DNA from: Bacteroidota bacterium
GTDB lineage: Bacteria > Bacteroidota > Bacteroidia > Chitinophagales > Chitinophagaceae
Assembly (NCBI GenBank): GCA_018267615.1
Contig: JAFDYD010000001.1
Location: 18,118 to 82,117 of the forward strand
Length of the DNA stretch: 64,000 nt
Direction: 5' to 3'
Below the pieces are notes generated by a model. That model ran no database searches, was not told where the DNA came from, and saw only the letters and a list, made by a program, of their open reading frames with translations. A program made the translations under genes and the position numbers. Of the stretch, positions 8,996 through 17,771 are shown piece after piece (positions within the stretch are counted from its first letter, which is position 1; every line of letters starts with the position of its first letter).

Positions 8996-9799
8996 TTATA
9001 AGTATTGATCAATCCCTTTTTCGCAATGAGTTTGATTTGTTTTTATCGCTTGCTTTACAATTTCGTCATTTTGTAATACATGACTGCGATCGTACTCCTG
9101 ATGATACAAATGATAAACGATGCCCTGCAATTTAAAATAAACTCTTTTTATACCGGTATTGTATAGCCGAATTACGAGCTCCGTATCTTCTCTTCCCCAG
9201 CCGTGGATATTTTCGTTGTAGCCATTGACAGCAATAATATCTTTTTTCCAGAAGGACATGTTACAACCTCTGAGATTATAAAGCCCCTTTTCTTTTTTGA
9301 AAAATTCGATGAATTTCGCAAGCCCCGGCAAATGCACGCCATTGAACTGATTGTGCACACCACTGGCAAAAATTGAAACCTCCGTATTCTTTTTTTTGAT
9401 TAGTTGGGTGGATAATGACTCATCCAACAATACCCTGCTTCCTGCAATAAAATAACCTTTACGGCTAACCGAAAGATGGTCTCTGACAAAAGAAGGATGT
9501 AATATTAGGTCGCCATCAATTTGTATAAGATATTCTCCCATGGCAGCCGCCATCGACTTGTTTCGAATTTTTCCCAATTGAAATCCTTCATCGGGTTGCC
9601 AGATATGACGGATAGGAATCGATGTCATTTTTTGAAAATCCTTCACCAATTTTTCTGTATCATCTTTTGAACCATCATCAGCGATAATTATTTCGGTGGG
9701 TAATAAAGATTGTTTCGTTGTACTCAGCAAACACAACTCGAGCGCTTCCGGCCAGTTATAAGTAGCAATAATCAGTGAGGAAGTAGGTAATCGTTTCAT
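8996..9799 (-). CDS. Family 2 glycosyltransferase with C-terminal galactosyltransferase-like region
   Basis: A 267-residue GT-A fold enzyme. The N-terminal SLIIATYNWPEALELCL strand, IIIADDGSKDDT and the metal-binding QIDGDLIL (DxD) are typical of family 2. Near residues 205-240, NGYNENIHGWGREDTELVIRL matches the Glyco_transf_7C motif of chondroitin-polymerase-like and galactosyltransferase-like proteins. There is no membrane anchor, so it is probably cytosolic and uses nucleotide sugars. It lies in an operon-like run with the glycosyltransferase upstream (gap 9 bases) and meaB downstream. The sugar and acceptor are unknown; surface polysaccharide or LPS synthesis is likely. Confidence 0.85.
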   Translation of the reverse strand: MKRLPTSSLIIATYNWPEALELCLLSTTKQSLLPTEIIIADDGSKDDTEKLVKDFQKMTSIPIRHIWQPDEGFQLGKIRNKSMAAAMGEYLIQIDGDLILHPSFVRDHLSVSRKGYFIAGSRVLLDESLSTQLIKKKNTEVSIFASGVHNQFNGVHLPGLAKFIEFFKKEKGLYNLRGCNMSFWKKDIIAVNGYNENIHGWGREDTELVIRLYNTGIKRVYFKLQGIVYHLYHQEYDRSHVLQNDEIVKQAIKTNQTHCEKGIDQYL

Positions 9800-9808
9800 A
9801 ATTGGTTG

Positions 9809-10573
9809 TTACGATGGCGGCAGGTTTCTTTGGCGATGCCACAGTTTAATATATTTAATAAAAGTGGCATAGGCGCCTGCTTTAGCGATAAGTAAACCAT
9901 CCCGTCCATCCAAAAAACCAAGCTTGATAATGTAACTGGAAAAAAATGCAACCGGCGGATTCACCAATAATTTAAACAGCGTCGCTTTCTTCCCATTTTT
10001 AAGCATAGCCTCTGCTTGTATTGTTGTGAAACGATTCATCTGTGTAATATGTTCTTCGATAGATGCATAAGTATAATGCAGTATATCTCCTTTGAGAAAA
10101 GATACTTTTTTTCCTGTTTGCATAATTACTTTGTCGTGCGGATTCTCTCCACCCCACCTGGCTTTTTTTCGATTAAACAAACGCAATTTGGTATCGGGGT
10201 ACCATGAACCGTGACGAATCCATTTTCCCGCGTAGCTGGCGCAACGATTCATATGGTATCCATCCGCGCTGAAATCTTTTTTTGCTTGCTGAATAGATAA
10301 TGCCAGTGGTTCACTGATCGCTTCATCGGCATCGAGCGATAAAACATAATCGTTCGTGGCCTGGTCGAGTGCAAAATTTTTCTGCTCGATATATCCAAGA
10401 AAAGTTTGCTCAATAAAGCGCGCCCCAAAATCCAGGCATATCTTTTTTGTTTGATCTGTGGAAAATGAGTCTACAACCACGATTTCATCTGCAAAGGCGC
10501 GGACACTTTCAAGGCAGCGTTGTATATTTTTTTCCTCATTAAAAGTAATAATCACTATCGAAAGCGCTGTCAT
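9809..10573 (-). CDS. Family 2 glycosyltransferase, WaaE/KdtX type
   Basis: About 254 residues. The N-terminal LSIVIITFNEEKNIQRCLESV, the EIVVVDSFSTDQT segment and the DxD-like LSLDADEAISEP define family 2; the combination with WIRHGSWYPDTKLRLFNRKKARWGGENPHDKV is typical of the LPS core glucosyltransferase WaaE/KdtX group. The ATG at 10573 is chosen because homology begins there; an upstream ATG at 10615 would overlap the divergent Lon-domain gene region. C-terminal LFKLLVNPPVAFFSSYIIKLGFLDG probably lies along the membrane. Together with the next gene it suggests an LPS core or capsule function, though no other such genes are present. Confidence 0.85.
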   Translation of the reverse strand: MTALSIVIITFNEEKNIQRCLESVRAFADEIVVVDSFSTDQTKKICLDFGARFIEQTFLGYIEQKNFALDQATNDYVLSLDADEAISEPLALSIQQAKKDFSADGYHMNRCASYAGKWIRHGSWYPDTKLRLFNRKKARWGGENPHDKVIMQTGKKVSFLKGDILHYTYASIEEHITQMNRFTTIQAEAMLKNGKKATLFKLLVNPPVAFFSSYIIKLGFLDGRDGLLIAKAGAYATFIKYIKLWHRQRNLPPS

Positions 10574-10657
10574 TAGCCTGTTTTTGACTGCTAAAATTAG
10601 TAATTCATTTTGCATGAATCTGTTTTTATTCGCATTGGGTTTTCGTTACTTTGCGGA

Positions 10658-11302
10658 ATGACGAATTTTATTCCGATATTTCCTTTAAGTATCGTCGTTT
10701 ATCCCGGCGAGATGATGAACCTGCACATATTTGAACCCAGATACAAACAACTCATCAATGAATGCTACGCTGAGAATAAAAATTTCGGCGTGCCCACCGT
10801 CATCAATAATAAACTGAATGAGATCGGCACTCTTGTTAAAATTGTAGAAATCGTAAACGTTCAGGAGAATGGAGAGATGGATATCAAAACAATCGGTACA
10901 ACGGTATTTCGTATTCTGGAAGTTATCAAATCGGTGCCGGATAAATTGTATGGCGGAGCAATTGTGAACTATCCGGAAAATGTGGAAGGCCCGGGTAATA
11001 GAGAATTGATGCAAAAGGTAGTAAACGCTATCAGGGAACTACATAGACTATTACGGATCACAAAGGATTTTAAAAAACCAGATGACCAATTAAATGTTTA
11101 TGATATTGCGCATCACGCGGGCTTATCGTTGCAGGAAGAATACGAGTTGCTCGGACTTTTTTTGGAGGAGCAACGACAGGAATATATGAAAAGACATCTG
11201 AGTAAAGTGCTTCCAGTAATTGCAGAAATGGAAATTTTAAAAGAGAAAGTAAAATTAAATGGTCATTTTAAAAACCTGTCTTCTTTCAGGTTTGAAGAAT
11301 AA
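10658..11302 (+). CDS. Stand-alone Lon substrate-binding domain protein
   Basis: About 214 residues that match only the N-terminal domain of Lon protease (PIFPLSIVVYPGEMMNLHIFEPRYKQLINEC). The ATPase and protease domains are absent, and the length fits the LON_substr_bdg family rather than a truncated Lon. Its role is not established; it is thought to bind unfolded segments or act in regulation. ATG 10658 is preferred: homology starts there and a minus-7-like element (TTACTTTG) ends five bases upstream, which would give a nearly leaderless mRNA. The longer frame from 10610 would run against the divergent glycosyltransferase. Confidence 0.85.
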   Translation: MTNFIPIFPLSIVVYPGEMMNLHIFEPRYKQLINECYAENKNFGVPTVINNKLNEIGTLVKIVEIVNVQENGEMDIKTIGTTVFRILEVIKSVPDKLYGGAIVNYPENVEGPGNRELMQKVVNAIRELHRLLRITKDFKKPDDQLNVYDIAHHAGLSLQEEYELLGLFLEEQRQEYMKRHLSKVLPVIAEMEILKEKVKLNGHFKNLSSFRFEE

Positions 11303-11316
11303 TTTATAAAAAAGAT

Positions 11317-11415
11317 TTAGTTGACAGATCACAGTTGACGGTTGACAGACTTTAATGCAAATTACTTTTAAAGATCTGTGAACCGTCAACTGTCATCTGT
11401 CAATCGCCAACTAAC
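11317..11415. repeat. Palindrome of ttgacagat-type words
   Basis: Arms about 11317-11355 and 11367-11415. The cores are ttgacagatcacagttgacg and its near-exact inverted copy, with short indels at the outer ends. It lies between two rightward genes and supplies the artificial 14-codon extension in front of the coaX ATG. Confidence 0.8.
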
Positions 11416-11419
11416 TCAT

Positions 11420-12148
11420 ATGTCAATCACTATTTGTTTTGATTTTGGCAATACGCGTTTGAAATGTGCCGTATTTTCGGGGAAGGATATTCAACAAATA
11501 ATAGTTTTGGAAAATGATAATCCGGAAACCATCGAACAAGTCATTCAAAAATATCAACCCAAAAAATCAATTCTTTCTTCGGTCATCAATCATAATCCTG
11601 CCGTCGAAACGGTGCTAAAAGAAAAAACTCTGTTTCATAAACTCGATCACCATTCCAAAGTTCCGATTACGACACCCGTTGGAAAACCTGATAGTATTGG
11701 GGCAGACAGACTCGCGCTTTGTGTCGCCGCAGTGGATCTTTTCCCTGGGAAAAATAATCTTGTTATCGGACTTGGTTCGGCAGTCACTTATAATTTTATT
11801 AATAAATACAGCGAATTTATGGGCGGTGCGATTTCACCTGGTATGGAAATGCGTTTTAAAGCATTGAAAACTTTTACAGCGAAGCTGCCACTCGTGAAGG
11901 CTGATTGGAATTTGCCCTTAGTTGGGTACGATACCAAAACGAATATCCTGAGTGGTGTAATAATTGGAATGGCAAAAGAAATAGAAGGAACTGTTGACGC
12001 TTATGAAGAGAAGTATGGGAACTTTAACGTGCTTTTAAGCGGCGGTGATTCCCAATATTTCAACAGACTTTTGAAAAAGAAGATATTTGCAGACCCGGAT
12101 TTAATTTTTAAAGGGCTGTATGCGATTAGTGAATTTAATTTGTCTTGA
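11420..12148 (+). CDS. coaX: Type III pantothenate kinase
   Basis: A cytosolic enzyme of 242 residues that phosphorylates pantothenate in the first step of CoA synthesis. The ATP-binding DFGNTRLK motif is at the N-terminus, followed by KPDSIGADRLALC, which holds the catalytic Asp of the G-x-DR motif, and GGAISPGMEMRFKAL. The third motif, usually D-x-G-T-A-x-T-x-D, reads IGLGSAVTYNF here, so the two Asp positions are replaced. That may be a lineage variant rather than loss of function. ATG 11420 is chosen because the 14 codons before it belong to the palindrome. lptC follows after 49 bases. Confidence 0.88.
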   Translation: MSITICFDFGNTRLKCAVFSGKDIQQIIVLENDNPETIEQVIQKYQPKKSILSSVINHNPAVETVLKEKTLFHKLDHHSKVPITTPVGKPDSIGADRLALCVAAVDLFPGKNNLVIGLGSAVTYNFINKYSEFMGGAISPGMEMRFKALKTFTAKLPLVKADWNLPLVGYDTKTNILSGVIIGMAKEIEGTVDAYEEKYGNFNVLLSGGDSQYFNRLLKKKIFADPDLIFKGLYAISEFNLS

Positions 12149-12197
12149 TAAAAGCCCGCAAAAATTTCGGCTACCCCTAAAGGTGGCTTAATAGAGC

Positions 12198-12764
12198 ATG
12201 TTGGAACAAAAAAATAGATTTTTTCTTTTATTGTATTTGTTATCTATCATTTTTTCCGGTTGTGAAAATAATGAAAAGGATCTTCCGACATTTCGAAAGA
12301 AACAGATCAGCGTGGATGAGGGCAAATCCATTACAGCTTATATGAGTGAGAATGCGAAAGTAAAAGCAAAGCTCACATCTCCATACATGCTGCGTAGTGA
12401 AGTAGATTCTCCTTATATCGAATTTCCAAGAACATTGCATGTAGATTTCTACAATGATTCGCTCATCATAGAAAGTTTGTTAGATGCCAGGTATGGAAAA
12501 TGGCGCGAAATTGACAGCAAAGTTTTTTTAAAAGATAGTGTTGTTGTTAAAAATATTGTGAAGGGAGATACGATGTATTGTCGTGAACTTTGGTGGGATC
12601 AAAAAACAGAAAAATTTTATACAGATAAAGCCGTTCGCATCCACAAAAAAGGTGGAACCATTATTTATGGAACAGGCTTCGAAGCTCCACAGGATTTTAG
12701 CGGCTATACCATTTTCCAAATTACGGGCCCATATGGCGTGCCGGAGAGCGGATTCAAAAAGTAA
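12198..12764 (+). CDS. lptC: LPS export protein LptC-like lipoprotein
   Basis: A 188-residue envelope protein. The N-terminus is a lipoprotein signal ending in the lipobox IIFSGC (Cys about 22), and the rest is the beta-jellyroll region expected for LptC/OstA-like proteins (VDEGKSITAYMSENAKVKAKLTSPYMLR, YGTGFEAPQDFSGYTIFQITG). LptC takes LPS from the LptBFG transporter to LptA. In Bacteroidota it is commonly a lipoprotein near coaX, as here. Length is usual. The gene ends just before a palindrome of aacgc-type words. Confidence 0.8.
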   Translation: MLEQKNRFFLLLYLLSIIFSGCENNEKDLPTFRKKQISVDEGKSITAYMSENAKVKAKLTSPYMLRSEVDSPYIEFPRTLHVDFYNDSLIIESLLDARYGKWREIDSKVFLKDSVVVKNIVKGDTMYCRELWWDQKTEKFYTDKAVRIHKKGGTIIYGTGFEAPQDFSGYTIFQITGPYGVPESGFKK

Positions 12765-12769
12765 AAGAT

Positions 12770-12874
12770 TAACGGTTAACGCCTAAAGCAAAACGCTTAA
12801 CACAGAACGCTGGTTGCCCCTTAGCGACCAGCGTTCTGCGTTAAGCGTTTTGCGTTGAGCATTCCGCGTTTAGC
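12770..12874. repeat. Palindrome of aacgc-type words
   Basis: The arms contain aaaacgcttaacacagaacg on the left and its near-exact inverted copy on the right, with a loop of about 9 nt around 12817-12825. It is about 100 nt in all. The same words recur in the palindromes at 23844-23998 and 42094-42172. It separates lptC from the efflux operon. Confidence 0.85.
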
Positions 12875-12903
12875 CTCCCTTTTGTTCATAATAAATTAAT
12901 TAA

Positions 12904-12941
12904 TTAAACGCTTGTTTAATTCAAACATTTGTTTAATTTTG
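12904..12941 (+). promoter_or_regulatory. Double operator overlapping the efflux operon promoter
   Basis: Two 17-nt direct copies, TTAAACgcttGTTTAAT at 12904 and TCAAACatttGTTTAAT at 12921, each with palindromic half-sites (TTAAAC/GTTTAA). They overlap a TAATTTTG minus-7 element at 12934-12941 with a CTTG minus-33 element at 12911-12914 (19-base spacing). This is the layout expected for autorepression by the TetR protein encoded 27 bases downstream. Confidence 0.55.
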
Positions 12942-12967
12942 ACACCTCATTTCGGAAAAAGGCATTT

Positions 12968-13585
12968 ATGATAGACAAAAGAGACCATATTATAAACAAA
13001 GCCATCGAGCTTTTCGCTGTAAAAGGCTTTGAAGGCACTTCTATTCGCGATCTCGCCGCTGCAGCGGATGTGAACGTGGCGATGGTCAATTATTATTTTG
13101 GCACCAAAGAAAAACTTTTCGATGCGTTGATCGAACGCAAAGCGGTTACGTCGAGAGGTAGCCTGGAGGAACTTGTGAAAGACAAAACACTCTCAGGCAT
13201 CGAAAAGATCGATCGTATCATTGACATTTATGTAGAACGGTTATTTACACATCGTCAATTCCATCGCGTCATCCAGCAGGAATTGATTACCGACAGAAGA
13301 GAAACGCTTACGCAGTCTATTGTGCAGGCAGTATTTCCCAATGCAATAGCTATCAGAACGATTATCGAAACAGCCATAAAAAATAACGAATTCAAAAAAA
13401 TAGATGTCCAGTTAACAATTGCCACATTGATTGGCACGATTAACCAGGTATTGCTATCGCAAAAATATTGTTTGAAATTATTAGAAAAAGGGCCCGATTA
13501 TATTCCTTATGATGACCCAAAGTTTAAAAAAAGAGTGATCGATCATATCAGGCAATTGATGCGCGATCATCTTCTTAAAAAATAA
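12968..13585 (+). CDS. TetR/AcrR-family repressor of the efflux operon
   Basis: About 205 residues. The N-terminal helix-turn-helix is canonical: IINKAIELFAVKGFEGTSIRDLAAAADVNVAMVNYYFGTKEKLFDALI. The C-terminal part is the ligand-binding domain, poorly conserved as usual for the family. The ATG at 12968 is preferred over an upstream in-frame codon at 12929 because that codon lies in the operator/promoter. It is the first gene of the operon that continues with EmrA-, EmrB- and TolC-type proteins, so it most likely represses all four and responds to an exported compound. The inducer cannot be predicted. Confidence 0.88.
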   Translation: MIDKRDHIINKAIELFAVKGFEGTSIRDLAAAADVNVAMVNYYFGTKEKLFDALIERKAVTSRGSLEELVKDKTLSGIEKIDRIIDIYVERLFTHRQFHRVIQQELITDRRETLTQSIVQAVFPNAIAIRTIIETAIKNNEFKKIDVQLTIATLIGTINQVLLSQKYCLKLLEKGPDYIPYDDPKFKKRVIDHIRQLMRDHLLKK

Positions 13586-13640
13586 AAATTGATTTCAATC
13601 GTCAACACATCTATCAATCACAACAATAACAATTAGAGGT

Positions 13641-14690
13641 ATGGAAAATCAACCATCAACTGAAAAAAAGAAAAAATCAATGCTGAGACCTATCATATTA
13701 GGAATAGTATTGATAGCAGGTGTCATTTTTGGCTATAAAAAAATCACTTTCATGTTGTCGCACGAAACTACCGACAACGCGCAAGTGGAAACGCAGATCA
13801 CACCAGTATTGCCAAGAGTTTCGGGATATGTTAAACGCATTGCGGTGAACGATTATGATTCTGTGAAAACAGGCCAGTTGCTTGTAGAACTCGACGATGA
13901 TGAATTACAATCTCAACTCAGGCAAATGGAGGCAGATTACCAGGCTGCCGAAGCAGATATTGCGAACGCAAAAGCTGCATTGAATAACGCTGTTGTTTCG
14001 TTAAAGGGCAACAAAGGAAGTATTGATTTGAATGAAGTAAAAGTAAAACAGGCCCAAGAAGATTACAACCGCAATCAAAATCTTTTTAATGACCAGGCTA
14101 TTACAAGAAAGCAATTAAATGATAGCCGTTATGCTCTTGAACAAACAAATCAACAATTCAGCAACAGCCAGATTGATCTGAGCACCGCGCAAACACGCAT
14201 TGCGATTTTGCAAACAACGATTAAAAAATCGACAGCACTGCTTGCATCAAAAAAAGCAGCTATCGAACAACAGCAATTGAAAATTTCTTATACGAAAATT
14301 TACGCACCGCAACCCGGCAAACTGGGAAAGCGCAATGTAACGGAAGGACAATTTGTTCAGGCAGGAGCTCCACTGTTTTCTATTGTCAATGATTCCAGCT
14401 ATTGGATCGTTGCAAATTTTAAAGAAACACAGATCAAAAAATTTCATGAAGGCATGCCGGTCGATATCGAACTAGACGCTTATCCAAATGTGAAGATTGG
14501 CGGAAATATTCAAAGTCTAAGTGAAGCGACAGGAGCTAAATTTTCATTGCTTCCTCCTGATAATGCCAGCGGAAACTTTGTGAAAGTAACGCAACGTGTG
14601 CCCATTAAGATCGGCTTTGATAACCTGAATGAATATAGAAATATTCTACGTGCAGGATTGAGCGCCGACATTACAGTATCTATAAAATAA
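13641..14690 (+). CDS. HlyD/EmrA-family membrane fusion protein
   Basis: A 349-residue periplasmic adaptor of a tripartite efflux pump. It has a single N-terminal membrane helix (LRPIILGIVLIAGVIFGYKK), then TDNAQVETQITPVLPRVSGYVKRIAV (lipoyl half-motif), a long coiled coil (about residues 95-210) and the second lipoyl half with IYAPQPGKLGKRNVTEGQFVQAG, followed by a beta-barrel domain. TDNAxV is typical of the EmrA branch. It would link the inner membrane EmrB-type transporter with the TolC-type channel, both encoded next to it. The gap to the transporter gene is 6 bases. Confidence 0.92.
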   Translation: MENQPSTEKKKKSMLRPIILGIVLIAGVIFGYKKITFMLSHETTDNAQVETQITPVLPRVSGYVKRIAVNDYDSVKTGQLLVELDDDELQSQLRQMEADYQAAEADIANAKAALNNAVVSLKGNKGSIDLNEVKVKQAQEDYNRNQNLFNDQAITRKQLNDSRYALEQTNQQFSNSQIDLSTAQTRIAILQTTIKKSTALLASKKAAIEQQQLKISYTKIYAPQPGKLGKRNVTEGQFVQAGAPLFSIVNDSSYWIVANFKETQIKKFHEGMPVDIELDAYPNVKIGGNIQSLSEATGAKFSLLPPDNASGNFVKVTQRVPIKIGFDNLNEYRNILRAGLSADITVSIK

Positions 14691-14696
14691 TTTTGT

Positions 14697-16280
14697 ATGG
14701 CTGCAAAAGGATTTGCAAAATTTATTATCGTTATTACAACGGTAACTGCAGCGGTCATGGAGTTGGTAGACACTTCCATTGTTAATGTCGCACTCAACGA
14801 CATGGCGGGAAGTCTTGGTGTGGGAATCGAAGATATAAGTTGGGTGATTACTGCTTATGCAATCGCTAATGTTATTATTATTCCACTGACAGGATTTCTC
14901 GCAGAATATTTTGGCCGCAAAAATTATTATCTCGTTTCGATGATCATATTCACCGCGGCTTCTTATATGTGCGCACAATCAACAGGCTTGGTTGAAATCA
15001 TCGCGTGGAGATTTGTACAAGGAGTAGGTGGCGGCGCATTGTTATCAACATCACAGGCGATTTTGTTTGACGCTTTCGAACCAAAAGACAGGCCGTTCGC
15101 ATCGGGATTGTTTGGAATGGGTCTTGTACTTGGACCTACATTGGGCCCTACGCTTGGTGGTTATATTATCGAACACATGAGCTGGCCGATGATTTTCATG
15201 ATCAATATACCGATCGGAATCATCGCAACAATTCTTACAATAACATTCATCGATAAGAAGCCTAACGAAGGAAAAAATAAAGAGAGCATCCATATTGATT
15301 ACACCGGTATCGCATTGCTAATGGCCGGTATCGGTTGTTTACAATATGTTTTGGAGAGAGGTGAAGCAGAGGATTGGTTCGCGAGCGACTCAATCCGCAT
15401 ATGTTCCATCATTGCGTTTGTCGGATTGATTGGTTTCATCACGTACGAACTGAGTATTAAAAATCCGGCAGTGAACCTAAAGGTGTTGGGTAACCGAAAT
15501 CTTGCTTTCACTACTATTTTCACTTTTGTAGCAGGCTTGGGTTTATTTACATCTGTATTCGTTTATCCTGTACTGGCACAAAGAGTGTTGGGATATACTG
15601 CATATGAAACAGGTCTTTCTCTTTTACCTCCAACATTGATCGGCGTTGTTATGATGCCCATTATCGGAAGAAGTATGTCGAAGGGAGGACGCATCATTCC
15701 ATTTGTTGTTGCAGGATTTATTTTATTCGCTGCATACTCGTGGATGAGTTCACGGATAAGTCCCGATGTTGGTAAATGGGCATTCTTCTTTCCACTCGCG
15801 TTACGCGCGCTAGGTATCTCTATGGTTCAATTACCACTAATTAACCAGGCTGTGGCGGGACTTCAGCCCAAAGATTATCCTTCGGGTATTGCATTGAACA
15901 ACATGATACGTCAATTGGGTGGAGCATTTGGAATTGCGATGGCAAATAATTTTATCGCGCATCGATACATGCAGCACAGAACGGATATGGTGAGTAATTT
16001 ATACGACGGTGCAGCAGGATTTGTAAGTCGCACTGGTAATATCGCGCAAAATTTCATAACAAATGGAGGTTCGGATCTGACAACAGCAACAACAAAAGCA
16101 TACGCATTAATCAGCAATGCAGTCGACAGGCAGGCATATTATTTATCGTACCTGGATACATTCAGATTGATCACGATATTTTTTATCGCCGTGATTCCGC
16201 TGGTAGCATTTTTAAAAACAAAAAAACCAACTCCAGAAAATAAAGCTGCAGCATCTGCTGCAATAGCTGAGGCCCATTAG
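14697..16280 (+). CDS. DHA2-family drug:proton antiporter, EmrB type
   Basis: A 527-residue inner membrane transporter with about 14 hydrophobic segments. The family motif at the N-terminus, MELVDTSIVNVALNDMAGSLG, and WVITAYAIANVIIIPLTGFLAEYFGRKNYY (motif A) are clear, as is motif C around GLVLGPTLGPTLGGYI. It exports hydrophobic drugs or toxic metabolites using the proton gradient, working with the EmrA-type adaptor upstream and the outer membrane factor downstream. The length is normal. Start ATG at 14697. Confidence 0.93.
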   Translation: MAAKGFAKFIIVITTVTAAVMELVDTSIVNVALNDMAGSLGVGIEDISWVITAYAIANVIIIPLTGFLAEYFGRKNYYLVSMIIFTAASYMCAQSTGLVEIIAWRFVQGVGGGALLSTSQAILFDAFEPKDRPFASGLFGMGLVLGPTLGPTLGGYIIEHMSWPMIFMINIPIGIIATILTITFIDKKPNEGKNKESIHIDYTGIALLMAGIGCLQYVLERGEAEDWFASDSIRICSIIAFVGLIGFITYELSIKNPAVNLKVLGNRNLAFTTIFTFVAGLGLFTSVFVYPVLAQRVLGYTAYETGLSLLPPTLIGVVMMPIIGRSMSKGGRIIPFVVAGFILFAAYSWMSSRISPDVGKWAFFFPLALRALGISMVQLPLINQAVAGLQPKDYPSGIALNNMIRQLGGAFGIAMANNFIAHRYMQHRTDMVSNLYDGAAGFVSRTGNIAQNFITNGGSDLTTATTKAYALISNAVDRQAYYLSYLDTFRLITIFFIAVIPLVAFLKTKKPTPENKAAASAAIAEAH

Positions 16281-16302
16281 AACAACACAAAAATTAAAAA
16301 AG

Positions 16303-17604
16303 ATGAAAAAGATATTCTTACTGTTTATTGGTGTATTTGCAATGGTTAATTTTTTATCCGCGCAAATAAAAATCAATGACGAACTAAAGGATTTGATCAA
16401 TCGTTCGTTTGGTTATTTCCCGAGTCTGAAGGAGGCGCAAAATAATGTCGCTGCCGCGCAACAAAGACTCGATCTTGCAAAATTGAATAACCTTCCTACT
16501 GTCTCGGGTGGAGCTTCTTACACCTATGTACAACCGAAAATCACATTGCCATTCCCTTCCGGACCTAATGGTGAGGTTACAGATTTTCAATTTGCTGCAG
16601 TTCATAACTATGAAGCTGCACTCAATGGAAGTTATACATTGCTCGATTTTGGAAGATTGAAAGCAAATATTGAAAAAGCAAAAACAGAGTTATTATATTC
16701 CAAACACAATATCGATTATAATAAAAGCAATCTGGCATTCCAGGTGGCAACAACTTATTACAATATTGTCTTTATGAAAAAAGCAATTGCGATCCAGGAT
16801 AGTGTGATCGCATTCTTAAACGACAATAAAAATATTGTTGAAAGTAAATTGAAAAATGGCGATGCTATCAGAGTTGATTTGCTAAATATCCAGGCGCAGG
16901 TTGATGTCGAGATTAACAGAAAAGTTGATTTAGAAAATTCTTTACAGAAGCAAATTAATTTGCTGGAGTACGAAACCGGACAGACTGCCAGCCATGGCAC
17001 CCTGTTTGATTTTGATTTGACCGTAAAGCAACTTACCGATGCACTCGGTGAAGCGCAAACAAATAATCCTGATTTTATGATAGCCAACGACAAAATAAAA
17101 CAGGCACAGGATGAATTGGGTGTTACCAAATTGACCAATAGACCCTATCTGAATGTGGGTGCAAATGTTGGGGTGAAAGATAACTATGTTCCTAAAGTGA
17201 ATGATCCACGTTTCAATTACAATGCGGGAGTTAGTTTGCATGTGCCGATATACAGTGGAGGCAGAACAAAGCAGCAGATATTGTTGGCAGAAACCAATGT
17301 GAAGCAAAACGAACTCGCGGTAGAAACTTTGAAGAACAATTATAAAAGAGACATCAACCAGGCTTTAACAGATATTCAGTCCAATATCAATCGTATTAAA
17401 AATACAGAAGGACAAATCGAACAGAATAAAGTTGCGCAGGAAATTACAGCAAGCCGCTTTAAAAACGGAGTTGCTACTAACCTGGATCTGACTAATGCAA
17501 GTACGAATTTGCAGCGCGCAGAATTAACGAGATTGCAATACGAGTATCAATTGTGCCTGGCAAAAGTGCAACTCGCGAATTTGTCTGGATACCAATATTG
17601 GTAA
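16303..17604 (+). CDS. TolC-family outer membrane efflux protein
   Basis: A 433-residue outer membrane factor. A signal peptide (MKKIFLLFIGVFAMVNFLSAQ) is followed by two repeats of the OEP domain, each with long helical stretches rich in Gln, Asn and Ala (for example RLDLAKLNNLPTVSGGASYTYVQP and DELGVTKLTNRPYLNVGANVG). The C-terminal VATNLDLTNASTNLQRAELTRLQYEYQLCLAKVQL is typical of the family. It is the last gene of the TetR-EmrA-EmrB-TolC operon and gives the pump its exit channel. A palindrome and a strong hairpin terminator follow. Confidence 0.92.
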   Translation: MKKIFLLFIGVFAMVNFLSAQIKINDELKDLINRSFGYFPSLKEAQNNVAAAQQRLDLAKLNNLPTVSGGASYTYVQPKITLPFPSGPNGEVTDFQFAAVHNYEAALNGSYTLLDFGRLKANIEKAKTELLYSKHNIDYNKSNLAFQVATTYYNIVFMKKAIAIQDSVIAFLNDNKNIVESKLKNGDAIRVDLLNIQAQVDVEINRKVDLENSLQKQINLLEYETGQTASHGTLFDFDLTVKQLTDALGEAQTNNPDFMIANDKIKQAQDELGVTKLTNRPYLNVGANVGVKDNYVPKVNDPRFNYNAGVSLHVPIYSGGRTKQQILLAETNVKQNELAVETLKNNYKRDINQALTDIQSNINRIKNTEGQIEQNKVAQEITASRFKNGVATNLDLTNASTNLQRAELTRLQYEYQLCLAKVQLANLSGYQYW

Positions 17605-17651
17605 AGCATGATTAGTAAGATAAAAAAAGATTATGAGGAAAGTTGAAGAGG

Positions 17652-17723
17652 TTGATTCTTTGCGATTTTGCGCCTTTGCGTGAAAAAGTTATCACGCAAA
17701 GGCGCTAAATCGCAAAGAATCAA
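17652..17723. repeat. Palindrome of ttgcg-type words after the efflux operon
   Basis: Arms 17652-17683 and 17692-17723, 32 nt each with one or two mismatches and an 8-nt loop (core ttgattctttgcg). It closely resembles the inner part of the palindrome at 18115-18252, so these two are relatives about 500 bases apart. Confidence 0.9.
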
Positions 17724-17740
17724 TCACGGTTCTAAAAACG

Positions 17741-17771
17741 AAAAGTCCCGGTGGATTAATCCGGGACTTTT
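17741..17771. terminator. Rho-independent terminator hairpin
   Basis: A perfect 11-bp stem AAAAGTCCCGG / CCGGGACTTTT with a 9-nt loop. A and T tracts on both sides mean it could act in both directions. It would end the efflux operon, or a leftward transcript from the unannotated region downstream. Confidence 0.8.
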
